Part shown: piece by piece, positions 10,520 through 20,236 of the stretch
How the letters are laid out: the number at the start of each line of letters is the position of its first letter
Numbering within the stretch: position 1 is the stretch's first letter
Source of the DNA: Lucinisca nassula
Lineage: Eukaryota; Mollusca; Bivalvia; Lucinida; Lucinidae
Assembly (NCBI GenBank): GCA_963580285.1
Contig: OY757010.1
Span: 75,310,858-75,374,857 of the forward strand
Length of the DNA: 64,000 bases
Reading direction: 5' to 3'
Program-made: the position numbers and the translations under genes
Notes under the pieces: model-generated
Seen by the model: only the letters and a program-made list of their open reading frames with translations
What the model was told of the DNA's origin: nothing
Databases searched by the model: none

Positions 10520-10974
10520 TACACATGTAATAGTTGAATCTCGATGAGGCGAATCTAATGTGTACAGACGACATACCCATCTGACAGATATTCCGAAATT
10601 ATTTCTGGTATGCCTCCTGGGGCCAGTTGTTCAAAGCATCGTTAGCTTAACGAGCTCGTCAGTGGTCATATTTTTCACTGTTCTAGCCGGTTCAATATCT
10701 AAAATTTTGGCATTTTTGCTGAAAAAATGTGAGCAGCTTTTTGCGTCCGCAAAAGCAGCTCACATTTTTTTCAGCAAAAATTTCAGCATATTTGCCATAT
10801 TTAATGATCAAAGTTTTAACGATACGTTAACTAACGACGTCGTTAGTTTTGAACAACTGGCCCCTGGTCTTGCACAATGACTAACCCTCAGTGGCTCGAA
10901 CTACCCCTATCTCGAACGCAGGTTCGTGATCCCTTGGGTCCCAAAGGTTTTCGAGCCATTGAAATTCGACTGTA
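10520..10974 (-). mobile_element. Pogo-like MITE H, copy 3, split by MITE F
   Basis: Left remnant (palindrome pieces TCTCGATGAGGCGA and TATGCCTCCTG) and right remnant (CTCAGTGGCTCGAACTACCC to TTCGACTGTA) match copies 2 and 4. MITE F sits between them at 10619-10864, at the site that reads GCCTCCTGTCAG in the uninterrupted copies. Confidence 0.65.
10619..10864 (-). mobile_element. MITE family F, copy 2, nested in MITE H
   Basis: GGGCCAGTTGTTCAAAGC and GTTTTGAACAACTGGCCCC ends; inverted relative to copy 1, with the same AGCAGCTTTTTGCG hairpin centre. Confidence 0.8.
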
Positions 10975-11040
10975 TATAAAACATTTAATTCACCATATTT
11001 GCATTATTTGCTGGCTCCCAGCTTGCACATTGTCAATATG

Positions 11041-11106
11041 GGAAAAACAGGTAACCAGGCCACCCTGACCTTTCAAGGTCAGGGGTGTCTGGTTACCTGT
11101 TTTTCC
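11041..11106. repeat. Isolated strong palindrome
   Basis: GGAAAAACAGGTAACCAG pairs perfectly with CTGGTTACCTGTTTTTCC. An inner stem CCTGACCTT/AAGGTCAGG closes a 2-base loop. No flanking element is recognised. Confidence 0.75.
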
Positions 11107-11212
11107 AACACTGATAACCTTCAGACTAGGAACCAGCAGTTAATGCAAATAAGGTGAATGTTCCATCTAAAAGTTTTCAGTTTGAGGTTTTTCTTATTAA
11201 TTTCATTTCTTG

Positions 11213-11440
11213 CATTACAGCTACACACCCGAGCGACATAGTGCATCCATTCATAGCGCCAAAACGCCTATGTTTCGGATGAAACTTTCTGATAGTTTTC
11301 CTCTCTATATTCTAAATGTAGTTTGTGGGTGCTCGTACCCACAAACTATATCTTGGAACAGAAATAAGAAAATGTTTACCCATGTAAACACCAGTTTTCT
11401 CTATACTGTGGGGGTTAGAGAGGTCTTCACTACACTGACT
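11213..11440 (-). mobile_element. Family-C MITE (subfamily II), short palindrome variant
   Basis: Starts CATTACAGCTACACACCCGAG and GCGACATAGTGCA. The centre is only TTTGTGGGTGCTCGTACCCACAAA, with the GAACCGCCTCGATGAGGCGG tip absent. Blocks for AACACCAGTTTTCTCTATA follow. Confidence 0.65.
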
Positions 11441-11468
11441 ATGTATCGTGATGGTAAGTTTTACTTCA

Positions 11469-11537
11469 ACAAAAAGTGTAAACCCGGACCAGACGCTACG
11501 TTTTGCGGCGGCCGATCTGGATCTTCAACGTTTACCG
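11469..11537. repeat. K-type palindrome
   Basis: AAGTGTAAACCCGGACCAGACG against GGCCGATCTGGATCTTCAACG, an imperfect member of the K hairpins. Confidence 0.45.
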
Positions 11538-11612
11538 ATGTCTAGTTTAAGGAAGCATGACATATAAGGGTCAAAGATAATGAAATCTTTAGTAGTGTCA
11601 TAATTTATGAAC

Positions 11613-11894
11613 CCGTCAAGAAAATAAGCCTATATAATTTTTTACCCCCTTGAACCCCACTTTTGTATGGTAAAACTGGGGGTTACAGGGGTAAACCATA
11701 TTTTTTCTTATTTCTGCTCTAAAATATAGATTATGGGTACTCGTTAGAACCGCCTCGATGAGGCGGTTCTAACGAGTACCCACAATCTATATTTTGAGCT
11801 TGAATAAGAAAAATATCACTATTTTTCATCTTGAATTTTCGTTTTTTCGAGGGTAAAGTTTTCAATGTATTTGAATAGGCGTATTTTCGTAATG
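11613..11894 (+). mobile_element. Family-C palindromic MITE (subfamily I)
   Basis: CCGTCAAGAAAATAAGCCTA start and GCGTATTTTCGTAATG end, with the complete palindrome ACTCGTTAGAACCGCC/GGCGGTTCTAACGAGT at about 11738-11777. Confidence 0.8.
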
Positions 11895-12149
11895 CGTACA
11901 TGGTAGAACATGAAGGGAGACCGAGCAGAAAAATAATCATGTTTAATTTGCAGATGGTATTATTTTAATCGCAGCAATTGGAAGAAGGAAAATGTAAATG
12001 TCGAATTTGCAGAGGACACTTGAGGTTCCGAAAAAAGTAAGATCAGCAAGAACAAGCAAATTCCAAAGAGAATTTATGTCCCCCGCCTTATTTTCATTTG
12101 TGAGGTTAAAAAATAAGTAAGTTAACCCGGCAACCATTGGTATCACTTA
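11895..12149. other. Unassigned spacer
   Basis: A 67-aa minus-strand frame (11943-12146, starts MIPMVAGLTYLFFNLTNENK) is open but short and unrecognised. Confidence 0.3.
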
Positions 12150-13232
12150 ATGCGGAAAGTGAAAAACAATAATTAAAGGATTCTGTAAAAGGCACATGCA
12201 CATTTCAGCCCATATCAAAACACCTGTAAAGATTCTGAAGGATCAGTTTTAAACTGTAGGAGGAGTTGCACTCACAATGTACCTACTACATATCCAGTTT
12301 CATATTATAGATGGGCAAAAAAAACTCTAAGTTAAAAATGTGAAAAAAAGTGAAAAGAATTATTTTAAGATTCTGTAAAAAGCAAAAGCATATCTTCAGA
12401 CCATAATTCAACCAACTTTTAAGCTTTGGAAGGAGTGACATTAAACTGTAGGAGGGGTTGCGCTCACAAGGTACCTACTACATTATACTCTTTCATAGAA
12501 TTGATGCATGAAAAAAAGTCTAAGTTAAAAATATGAAAAAAGTGAAAAAAAATTAATTAAAGAATTCTGAAAAAAGCATATGCACAACTTCAAATCATGA
12601 TAAAGACACCTGTAAAATTTCAGAAGGATCGGTATAAAACTGTAGGAGCAGTTGCGCTCACAAGGTACCTACTACATTATACTCTTTCATGGAATTAATG
12701 CATGAAAAAGTCCAAGTTAAAAATGTAAAAAAGTGAAAAACAATAATTAAAGAATTCTGAAAAAAGCATTTGCACAACCTCAAACCATGATAAAGACACC
12801 TGTAAAATTTCAGAAGGATCGGTATAAAACTGTAGGAGGAGTTGCGCTCACAAGGTACCTACTATGAATTCGGAACCATGCAAAAGTCTAAGTTAAAAAT
12901 GTAAAACAAAAGTGAAAAAAAAAAATAATAAAAATAAAGAATTCTGATAAAAGTATATGCATAACTTCTAACCATAATAAAGTCACCTGTAAAATTTCAG
13001 AAAGATCGGTATAAAACTGTATGAGGAGTTGCGCTCACAAGGTACCTACTATGAATTCGGAAGCATGCAAAAAAGTCAGTTAAAAATGTAAAAAAAGTGA
13101 AAAAAAATAATTCAAGGATTCTGAAAAAAAGCACATGCACAACTTCAAACCATGATAAAGACACCTGTAAAATTTCAGAACGATCGGTTTAAAACTGTAG
13201 GAGGAGTAGCGCTCACAAGGTACCTACTGCAA
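12150..13232 (+). repeat. Tandem array, ~185-bp unit, about 6 copies
   Basis: Each unit has AATTTCAGAAGGATCGGTAT, AAAACTGTAGGAGGAGTTGC, GCTCACAAGGTACCTACTA and an A-rich AAAAAGTGAAAAAAAATAAT. Unit starts fall near 12160, 12350, 12540, 12730, 12910 and 13095. The array ends in a short CACGCACCACG tandem and a hairpin, the layout of Helitron-like array elements known from molluscs. The class is inferred. Confidence 0.8.
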
Positions 13233-13344
13233 GCTCGGAACCACGCACCACGGATCACGCATCACGCACCACGCACCACGAACCACACACCATGGAAAGC
13301 CGAATACTATGTCCCCTCGCTTTTCTTCGAAAAGGCGGGGGACA
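13233..13344 (+). repeat. Array 3' module: short CACGCAC tandem and terminal hairpin
   Basis: 13239-13292 repeats ACCACGCACCACG-like words. 13310-13344 folds as TGTCCCCTCGC...GGCGGGGGACA with a TTTTCTTCGAAAA core. The word AATACTATGTCCCC before the hairpin has a near copy, AATGCTATATCCCC, at the end of the unrelated-looking array at 61.17 kb. Confidence 0.6.
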
Positions 13345-13431
13345 AAAAGAAGATGACAAATAACCCGCATCAAATTGGGAATTACGTCAGTGTTACTCGT
13401 ACCAGGATCTGTGGATACTGGAAATATTTGG

Positions 13432-13475
13432 GGTCACTGATGAGGCCTGACTGGCCGAAAGTAGCTAGTGTGGCC
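13432..13475 (+). ncRNA. Hammerhead ribozyme motif 1 (probably inactive)
   Basis: Layout of a type I hammerhead: stem I strand GGTCA (13432-13436), core CTGATGA (13437-13443), stem II GGCC-TGACT-GGCC, GAAA (13457-13460), short stem III, then stem I strand TGGCC (13471-13475). Two features predict loss of self-cleavage: the residue before the cleavage site (13470) is G, where the family needs any base but G, and the second stem III pair is G opposite G. Stem I could extend outward through TTTG (13427-13430) with CAAA (13480-13483). Confidence 0.8.
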
Positions 13476-13678
13476 GTGACAAAACTTGTACACCGGCCAT
13501 ACAGTTTTCAGATCTGTGTTATAGTCCTTGCCTCCAACAGAACATATTTAACTCACCACAGCTAGTGTCAAGGAAATGTTTGGCGGGCGTAAACGCTCTC
13601 CCTTCCTTCATCATAGTGTGGAAATTGAAACTGTAGAAGGGTCACTGATGAGGCCTAACTGGCCGAAACTAGCTAGTC
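13471..13678 (+). mobile_element. Retrozyme-like monomer (208 bp between hammerhead cleavage sites)
   Basis: The two hammerhead motifs are 208 bp apart. Sequence after the second (TTCTGTGTTGTATTCCTTGC) resembles that after the first (ATCTGTGTTATAGTCCTTGC), and sequence before the first (GTGGATACTGGAAAT) resembles that before the second (GTGGAAATTGAAACT). So about 1.4 units of a tandem repeat remain. There is no coding content. Tandem ~150-400-bp monomers each with a type I hammerhead are the known plan of animal retrozymes; hammerheads also occur in the terminal repeats of Penelope-like retroelements. Confidence 0.7.
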
Positions 13679-13683
13679 TGACC
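13640..13683 (+). ncRNA. Hammerhead ribozyme motif 2 (catalytic core intact)
   Basis: Every conserved hammerhead position is present. Stem I GGTCA (13640-13644) pairs with TGACC (13679-13683). The core is CTGATGA (13645-13651). Stem II is GGCC-TAACT-GGCC (13652-13664). GAAA is 13665-13668. Stem III is ACT-AGCT-AGT (13668-13677). The cleavage triplet is GTC, with C at 13678, so cleavage is predicted after 13678. Stem III of 3 bp with a 4-nt loop is short, as in animal type I hammerheads that work best as dimers. No outer stem I extension is obvious in this copy, so activity in isolation is uncertain. Confidence 0.88.
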
Positions 13684-14331
13684 AAGAAAAAACATGTGCG
13701 CTTCAGGGTTGTCAGTTCTGTGTTGTATTCCTTGCTATAAAAGGATTAAAACTTTATACAACACTTTCAAACAGGAAAGAGTTTTATGCAAATCGTCTCC
13801 AATGCATGGAGACAGCGTTTTATGCAGATTGTCTTCATTTCAGAAAATGTGCATGAAATGTCAAAACCTGTTTTCTGGAAAAATTAATAAAAATATCATC
13901 AGTTGGTTGCCTGCTGAATCAGCCCAGAGAATGGCAAAGGTTAAGGTGTGATACAGGCAATCTGAATTTAATGTATTCCCAACGTCTTGCTAAGTGACAC
14001 TTTTATTAAAGCATGTTCGATTAGCTTTCAGTATTAAAAGTTCAAATAAACGTTCAATCTAACCAGACCGAACAAAATCAAATTGGAATCTACGGTTGAA
14101 AAGGGGTTTTCCTCAGCCGACCATCGGCTTGCGGAGGTCTAAATTGGGCAAGTCGGGCGACTGTCAGTCATTTTTTTTTTGGGCTCAGATTCTAACTGTC
14201 GTTTTGTTGTCGTTGTTTTGTTTTCTCGTATGCCGACCGTTTTGTCGAAAGGGAGAAGTACAAATTTCTTCCGTCGGTCGCCACATTTCGAAATTTGGTG
14301 AGTACAGAGTCGCGCGACGCTCTACAGATCA
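13684..14331. other. No gene recognised
   Basis: The first ~60 bp continue the retrozyme-like repeat. After that there are two frames (13694-13951 and 14096-14341) without recognisable domains. Confidence 0.4.
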
Positions 14332-14570
14332 CATCACGTGAACATGTCCGTCAAATGAAGACCCCCTAATCCCACTTTATATAGCGAAAACTGGGATTTA
14401 CGGGGCTATTCATTATTTTTCTTATTCTGCTCCAAGACATAGGTTGTGGAACTCGTTAGAACCGCCTCATATGTTTGCAGTATAAATAAGATAAATACCA
14501 CGGATTTTCATCAGAAAATAGCCATTTTGTGAAAAATTGCACTATGTCGCACGGTTGTGTTATCGTAATG
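14332..14570 (+). mobile_element. Family-C MITE (subfamily II), palindrome half lost
   Basis: CATCACGTGAACATGTCCGT start and CGCACGGTTGTGTTATCGTAATG end (last words TTATCGTAATG). The centre keeps only AACTCGTTAGAACCGCCTCA; the returning arm is deleted. Confidence 0.7.
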
Positions 14571-15130
14571 ATCTGCCGATCATCGGGTGACAATAGACTT
14601 ATAGTCGGTATGTAGACCCTTTGGTCAAAAGGTAATCAACAACAGAAGTAACCGGATTGGTCCGACAGTACATTCGATCAACCGACCATCTGCCGTCTGT
14701 CGATCGATTCCTTTAATGCCGCCCAAAACGAATACTAGTCTGCCGCTAATCGGTTAGTGATCGGCCGACTTATGCGTTTCGATGTCAAAATAGGCAGCAT
14801 GTGATGTATATTTTCATTGTGACCGGTCCATGTCGTCCGATCATTCCGGAAAGGGCAAGGATGGCAAACTGCGTTTGTCGCCTGATCAAAACACTTACTG
14901 CACTGGTTGGTCAATTGTTTTGAGTATAGCTGCAAAAATGTCCCTGAACATGGAATTTGAGTGATAAGTCTATCCAGATCAGTAATGAAACAGGCTTGTG
15001 GCTCCTTTATTTTCATTCGGCTCTTACCCTTGAGATGCCAGGAAAAACGCATCTGAAAACACCATTTGTTTATGTCGTCTGCTCCATCTTCTTGCAACAT
15101 TCTCAAACATATTTTTTGCATACAGGCAAA
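14571..15130. other. No gene recognised
   Basis: A 135-aa minus frame (14735-15142) is the longest here; it is Cys-containing but shows no family signature and overlaps a plus frame. Left uncalled. Confidence 0.35.
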
Positions 15131-15192
15131 CGGTGTTGACACTGATCAGACTGCTCATATAGGAGCAGTCTGATCTGGGTCCACACTGTTTT
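15131..15192. repeat. K-type palindrome
   Basis: GATCAGACTGCTC-ATAT-AGGAGCAGTCTGATC stem (split here at the loop), flanked by GTTGACACT and GGGTCCACACTG. Confidence 0.7.
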
Positions 15193-15522
15193 CAACAAAT
15201 ACTTTTAAAGCAACCAGCAGACAACAAAGCAGGCGACAATTATTGTGATTGCCAGTTCTCTTCTTGACCCACATATGCATAGTATCCCCAAACTGGGACA
15301 TTGTCATACAGTGAAGTCCCCGATCAGCTTTAATACAGAACGCTTCAACTGATCACTGCTTGCTTAGATATGTTATAAAAAGGATTTTCCTACGGAAGCA
15401 AGGAATATACAACAGAACTGAACATTGTTGAGTGTACAAGATTTTCTGGACCAGACGAAATAGGCTTATTCAGTTGCCCTTAATGTCGTTGTTCAACAGA
15501 GGAATCAATGATAAAAAACAAA

Positions 15523-15801
15523 CATCACGAAAGCACTCCTATATAATGGTGACCCCCTTGAACCCCACTTTTATATTGTAAAACTGGGGTTTGCATGGGT
15601 AAACCTTATTTTTCTTATTTCTACTCTAAAATATAGATTGTAGACATTCATGAGAACCGCCTCGATGAGGCGGTTCTAACGAGTACACACAATCTATATT
15701 TTGAGCAGAAATAAGAAAAATATCACAATTTGTCATCTTAAAATTTTCGTTTTTTGGCGGTTAACTTTACAATGTACTTAAATAGGCGTGTTTTCGTAAT
15801 G
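15523..15801 (+). mobile_element. Family-C palindromic MITE (subfamily I)
   Basis: CATCACGAAAGCACTCCTAT start and AGGCGTGTTTTCGTAATG end. The palindrome is near-complete, with one arm mutated to TTCATGAGAACCGCC. Confidence 0.8.
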
Positions 15802-15941
15802 AGGATAAGAAATATCATCTACACTATTATAAAGGGCAGCATCGAAACTGATAAAAACTCACAGCAAGAAATATAAACCTAACACCCCTTATTCTGGAAC
15901 TGGACCTCTTCAAAACTATATTCTGCGTGGAAGAATCTGTT

Positions 15942-16203
15942 CATTACTTGAGCAAGTTCGTGAAATTAACATCCCCTTAAACCCCACTTGATATAGAGAA
16001 AACTGGGGTTCAGGGGAAAAACATTATTTTTCTTATTTCTGCTTCAAGGCACGGGTTTTGGGTGCTAGGGCGGTTCTAACGAGCACCCACAACCTATGTT
16101 TGCAGTATAAAGAAGAAAAATATCACGAATTTTCAACAGAAAAACAGCCATTTTTGAGACGTGAAAAAACTGCAGCATGTCGCATGGGTGTGTTATCTGA
16201 ATG
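15942..16203 (+). mobile_element. Family-C MITE (subfamily II)
   Basis: CATTACTTGAGCAAGTTCGTG start and GTCGCATGGGTGTGTTATC end. The centre is reduced to GGTGCTAGGGCGGTTCTAACGAGCACC, with most of the palindrome tip missing. Confidence 0.7.
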
Positions 16204-16676
16204 AGATTGAAAAGATTAAACTGTAAGCAAAACCTTCAGCCTAATTTGCGCAGGGTGGAAGTTCATTGGTCAGTGATAAACACGTGGAGACTACCAGGCG
16301 TTATGTTACTGTCAGCTGACCAAAACATCGGTTAGCTCGACCATCCGTCTAATGTGGCTTACTTAATATGTCGGCTCTCAAAATCGCACAAAAAGATTTC
16401 CTGTCCTTTGATTTTCACTGGAAATGCATTTGCATCATGGTTTTATTGTCACAGAATTCAGCTTTTCGATCGCTTGCTTAACAATCTTCATCGATAGTTC
16501 ATTTGTACAAAGTAGCGACAATAATCGGATGCAGCGATAAAAGACAGTTATGTGTTAAGTAGGGCGCAATCTGTTGACTGGTAATTAAGAGGCAAACTTA
16601 ATCTCGAATCTGATGCTCAAACATTCTACAGATTAATAATGAGCCGCGGAAATCTAAAATGTTCATTTTCCCAATA
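16204..16676. other. No gene recognised
   Basis: No repeat or frame that I can support. Confidence 0.4.
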
Positions 16677-17071
16677 TACAGTACAATTTCTGTATTGAGA
16701 CCTCATTTGGGACTGTTCAAAAGTGGTCTTCAACTAGAGCACACTGGACGTAGAAAAAACAAAGTAAAAATGAAACTGAAATTTTCTAAATACACCACAA
16801 CCTCTTTATAAGACTATTAATGGGGTCCAAAGTTGCAACCGTCCAAGTGTAACAACCCTGTCATACCCAAACAAAAATATATACATAATATAGAAAAATG
16901 ACCATTTATTGTCATTTTTTTCTATATAATCTTTACATTTTTGTGATCCATATTGTAACCGTGTTATATTCAAAACCGTGTTAGGAAGAGCAGTGTTATG
17001 ATAAGGTTGTGATGTATGCGTTTTAAAACTTAATTTGCCCTAATTTTAGTTGGTCTTAATAGCGGAATGGC
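16677..17071 (-). mobile_element. Pogo-like MITE P, copy 2, split by MITE Q
   Basis: Left end TACAGTACAATTTCTGTATT with TGGGACTGTTCAAAAGTGGT, and right end TTGGTCTTAATAGCGGAATG, match the 5974-6183 element. A second TA-flanked MITE lies inside. Confidence 0.6.
16791..17016 (+). mobile_element. Pogo-like MITE, family Q, copy 1, nested in P
   Basis: TACACCACAACCTCTTTATAA-type left end and ATGATAAGGTTGTGATGTA right end. Internally GTGTTATATTCAAAACCGTG. A second copy at 40968-41405 is in turn split by MITE H. Confidence 0.65.
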
Positions 17072-17172
17072 ACGGTATTCATTGACCTCGCCGATGGGTC
17101 GATCGGCTCTGAGAGTATGTCTGAAAAATGTGCAGAACTTCGACTTTGATACTTTTATTTCTGTGTTTTAAG

Positions 17173-17232
17173 AAAACAGTGTAGACCCTGATCAAATGCC
17201 ACCTTCAGTGGCGTCTGATCTGATTCTACAAT
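17173..17232. repeat. K-type palindrome
   Basis: AACAGTGTAGACCCTGATCA and TCTGATCTGATTCTACAATG, imperfect stem with CCACCTTCAGTGG at the tip. Confidence 0.6.
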
Positions 17233-17245
17233 GCTTGTCCAACTC

Positions 17246-17541
17246 AACACATGGTTTTTGTTTGTTTGGTTTGAGGTTTAACGTCCCCGTCAACGCTGTA
17301 TAGGTAATTTTGGAGACGTTGCTTCCAATTTTGTGGGACTTTTATCCGACATTGAGATGAAATGACATCTCAAGCCAAATCGCCCAATGAAACCAATAGG
17401 GTTTATAAGCAATGACGTTCCAACTCACACCGCTTTGCCTGGGCAGGCTTAGATCCTCTAAGCGGTTTACCAGTACTCGTGGGCGGTCGGTTTCAGCTCT
17501 GCGTGGAAGTATCATGCAGTCCAAGCCCCGATGGGCGGGGA
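17246..17541 (-). mobile_element. SINE-B copy 4
   Basis: Tail GTTTGGTTTGAGGTTTAACG at the left, head CCAAGCCCCGATGGGCGGGG at the right; near full length with a small deletion near the head. Confidence 0.8.
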
Positions 17542-18189
17542 CGAACACATGGTTTTATAGATTACCCTCTTTAGACAGCACTTTGGCATAACAGTGATAA
17601 GAATGGTATTTGATCATGGATCAGTACTAGTTACGTCGAAATAGCAATATAATTCGCTTGTGTATATAATTTTTAGTCGATTTAAAAACACCCAGCCAAA
17701 ACCAAGGCTACTATTGATAATGATATTCTTACTTCATTGTCGAACCTGATTCACGTGACGTCAAATGATCAATATCTGACGTCAAAATAAATGGTGGTCT
17801 TCTCGAGTAAGTTTGGGCAAGGGAGGTGTTATGACCTCAAAGACGAAGCTCTGTTGTTAATTGGGAAGTTGTGTGCTTGGAACAACATACTCCTCACACG
17901 CTGCATTGTATCATACATGTACATGTATCATGCATTGCAAAAATATTTCGCAAAACAGCCGTACAGCTGGGAAATGTTTCAGCATGCGCACGCAAAGTTT
18001 GTCCCTAATTTACGAGTGCCGAATATTTCACCATATAAAGTCAATAACCTTTTTATTATATACCCAAAGTTCCAAATGACCCACCTTAAATAGAATACAG
18101 AAATCGGAAGTTTATAAGCTTGAAAATGGTTGGTTGCAGTTAGGTCGCACCTATTTCATATTACACCTTTAAGTGGTTTGAAATGGAAA
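17542..18189. other. No gene recognised
   Basis: Two overlapping plus frames at 17791-18093 have no recognisable motif. TGACGTCA-like words lie at 17757-17785. Confidence 0.4.
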
Positions 18190-18671
18190 TTCTAACACAG
18201 CGCGCCTATATAGGCAATGCAAAATAACTGTGTTTTATTCTGCAACAAATCTCAGCTCGGAAGAGCGTGACGTGTGACGTCATTAAAAACTGCAAATTTA
18301 TGACGTAACTAGTCGATTTACTTGACGTTAGACGGTGTAACGTCATTTTCTCGCATCGAAAACGTTAAAAAAGGATATAAATGCATGCGTTTCAGTCGAT
18401 AATTTTAGCGGGATTTCTTCTAACAATGGCGAAAAGTTGTAAGATTTTGAAGGAAACAACAACATTATTGCCGATTTTCAGCGTGTTAGAATCGAAATAG
18501 ATCAGCTCTAGCCAGTGATTTGTTGGGTAATAAATCACAGTTTGTCGGTCAGTTGTAAGTAGACAAATCACTCGCGCTACGCGCTCGTGATTTGTCTACT
18601 TTACAACTGATCTCCAAACTGTGATTTATTACACAACAAATCACAGTTAGAGCTGATCTATTTCTTAAATA
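18190..18671 (-). mobile_element. Family-D palindromic element, copy 2
   Basis: Starts ATTCTAACACAGCGCGCCTA with a CGCGCCTATATAGGC palindrome. It passes GTGACGTCATT and the ATGGCGAAAAGTTGTAAG stretch, then the AATCACAGTTTGTCGGTC hairpin, and ends GAGCTGATCTATTTCTTAAA. Confidence 0.8.
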
Positions 18672-18875
18672 ATGAAGGTCGTTAAGTGTCTCCCTATACG
18701 TTGAAAAAACCACGCCCAACGGCGCCAAAGTGAAGACGACGTTAACGTTGGTGGATGTGACGTCATTAAAACATTGACGTTTCCCAAAACAGGCCGCCAT
18801 TTTTTCCGAAGCGTCGATTATATTTCATTCAAAGTACTTCTACTTTCTTAGAAGAAAGTATTGAAAATCTAAACA

Positions 18876-19125
18876 GATTGCAGGTAGGTCATATTTGACA
18901 GCATAAAATGCGGTTTATGCACTTTGTCAGAACCTATAGTCGTTTTTTTTTACGTTCTTTCAGTCGATACGCACGACAAGATGGCTGCCGATTTTTAGTA
19001 TCGAAATGAACAAATTAATTTGAAAGTAGTTCTATTGTGAACGTGACTGCTTATCTACGAGCAATATGAACTTGACTACGGGCAATGTGGAAAAATATTG
19101 ACCGGTAACTTCTGTAGAAAGTAAA
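18876..19125 (+). mobile_element. Dispersed repeat, family T, copy 2
   Basis: Matches the reverse complement of 7262-7441 over about 200 bp, but carries an extra stretch around 18940-19000 (with AAGATGGCTGCCG) not seen in copy 1. Confidence 0.55.
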
Positions 19126-19329
19126 CGGGACATTTTCTGTGTATATAATAATGCGTCATACTGTCAAAGAATATTGACCGATTAGAAGCAGTTCTGTGCA
19201 AGCGCGTCACCGATTATTACCAATAGTCCGTTTCTATAGTTTTATTAAATGCCCGCTAAACTCACTCATCATAGATAAAATGTCCAGATGCGAGAGAACA
19301 ACCATAAGTTTGGACTTCCGGGAATTAAT

Positions 19330-19512
19330 CATTCAAAACAGAAGTGAAGGAATTGGTCAGGAATCGATACAATTAACCCACACCTCCCGTTAGAGACACC
19401 AAAGGGAAATAAACACAAACATGAAATAACTAAACCTAATGGAAACATCAACGGCGGAGAGCCAAAAGGACAGTTATTTTCCCACAAAAATAAACCTAGA
19501 CAGAAGAACCGA
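19330..19512 (-). mobile_element. Retroelement J 3' end, 5'-truncated
   Basis: AAAACAGAAGTGAAGGAATTGGTCAGGAAT begins at the common J terminus (read here as its complement; words AACAGAAGTGAAGG and GTCAGGAATCGATACAATT). It then passes CTAATGGAAACATCAACGG and AACCTAGACAGAAGAACCG. Confidence 0.65.
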
Positions 19513-19751
19513 AACTACAATTCTGCAATATAAATTATGCAAATGAAGAATTTTGTCATCATATCAATACGAACATCTTTAATTATTAAACTATATCGCA
19601 GACAATCAATCTTCAGTGGCATCATAGGAATCAGTTAAAACTATACACCATACTGTCGTGTGTCACGCGCCATTATCGAACCAAACATTGAAGTGACACT
19701 TTCTTTAGCTGACATACATACCTTCTTATGGCTTCAGTGAACACAAAAATT

Positions 19752-19835
19752 ATTACAGAGGACCCGCGTTATAACGACATTCGTTACAACGGCAAAACTC
19801 GTTATAACGACAATTTCAATGGAATGAATACTTAG
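19752..19835 (+). mobile_element. Possible pogo-like terminal fragment
   Basis: TACAGAGGACCCGCGTTATA, ACGACATTCGTTACAACG and CTCGTTATAACGAC resemble the style of pogo/Tigger ends. No matching opposite end was found; foldback G starts just after. Confidence 0.35.
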
Positions 19836-19853
19836 CTCAAGGTTTAGCCCCTT

Positions 19854-20236
19854 AGGTAAGGGGCCTCCTTATAGAAAATCAATTATTGACTAACTGCTAA
19901 CTACAGTGTACCTTATTGATTTTCCTCTTTAGTGCCTCAGTCAGGGGATTAAACAGGAGCTACTAATCACCCTTTTAAAGGCCGCCTATGATATGCTATA
20001 TACAGTATATCACAGGGGGCATTAATTCTTAGACAGTAGGACACACCGTTTGTTCAAAATTGCTTTATTGCCCCCTGTGATATACTGTATATAGCAGATC
20101 AAAGGTGGCATTTAATAGGGTGATTAGTAGCTCCTGTTGGATCCCGTGACTGAGGCACTAAAGAGGAAAATCAATAAGGTACACTGTAGTTAACAGTTAG
20201 TCAATTATTGATTTTCTCCAAGGAGGCCCCTTACCT
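19854..20236. mobile_element. Foldback element G (arms ~169 and 168 bp)
   Basis: AGGTAAGGGGCCTCCTTATA at 19854 pairs with AAGGAGGCCCCTTACCT at 20220-20236. The pairing continues through ATTGACTAACTG, AGTGCCTCAGTCA and GGAGCTACTAATCACCC to ATATCACAGGGGGCA / TGCCCCCTGTGATAT around a ~46-base loop (20023-20068). No coding content. Confidence 0.85.
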
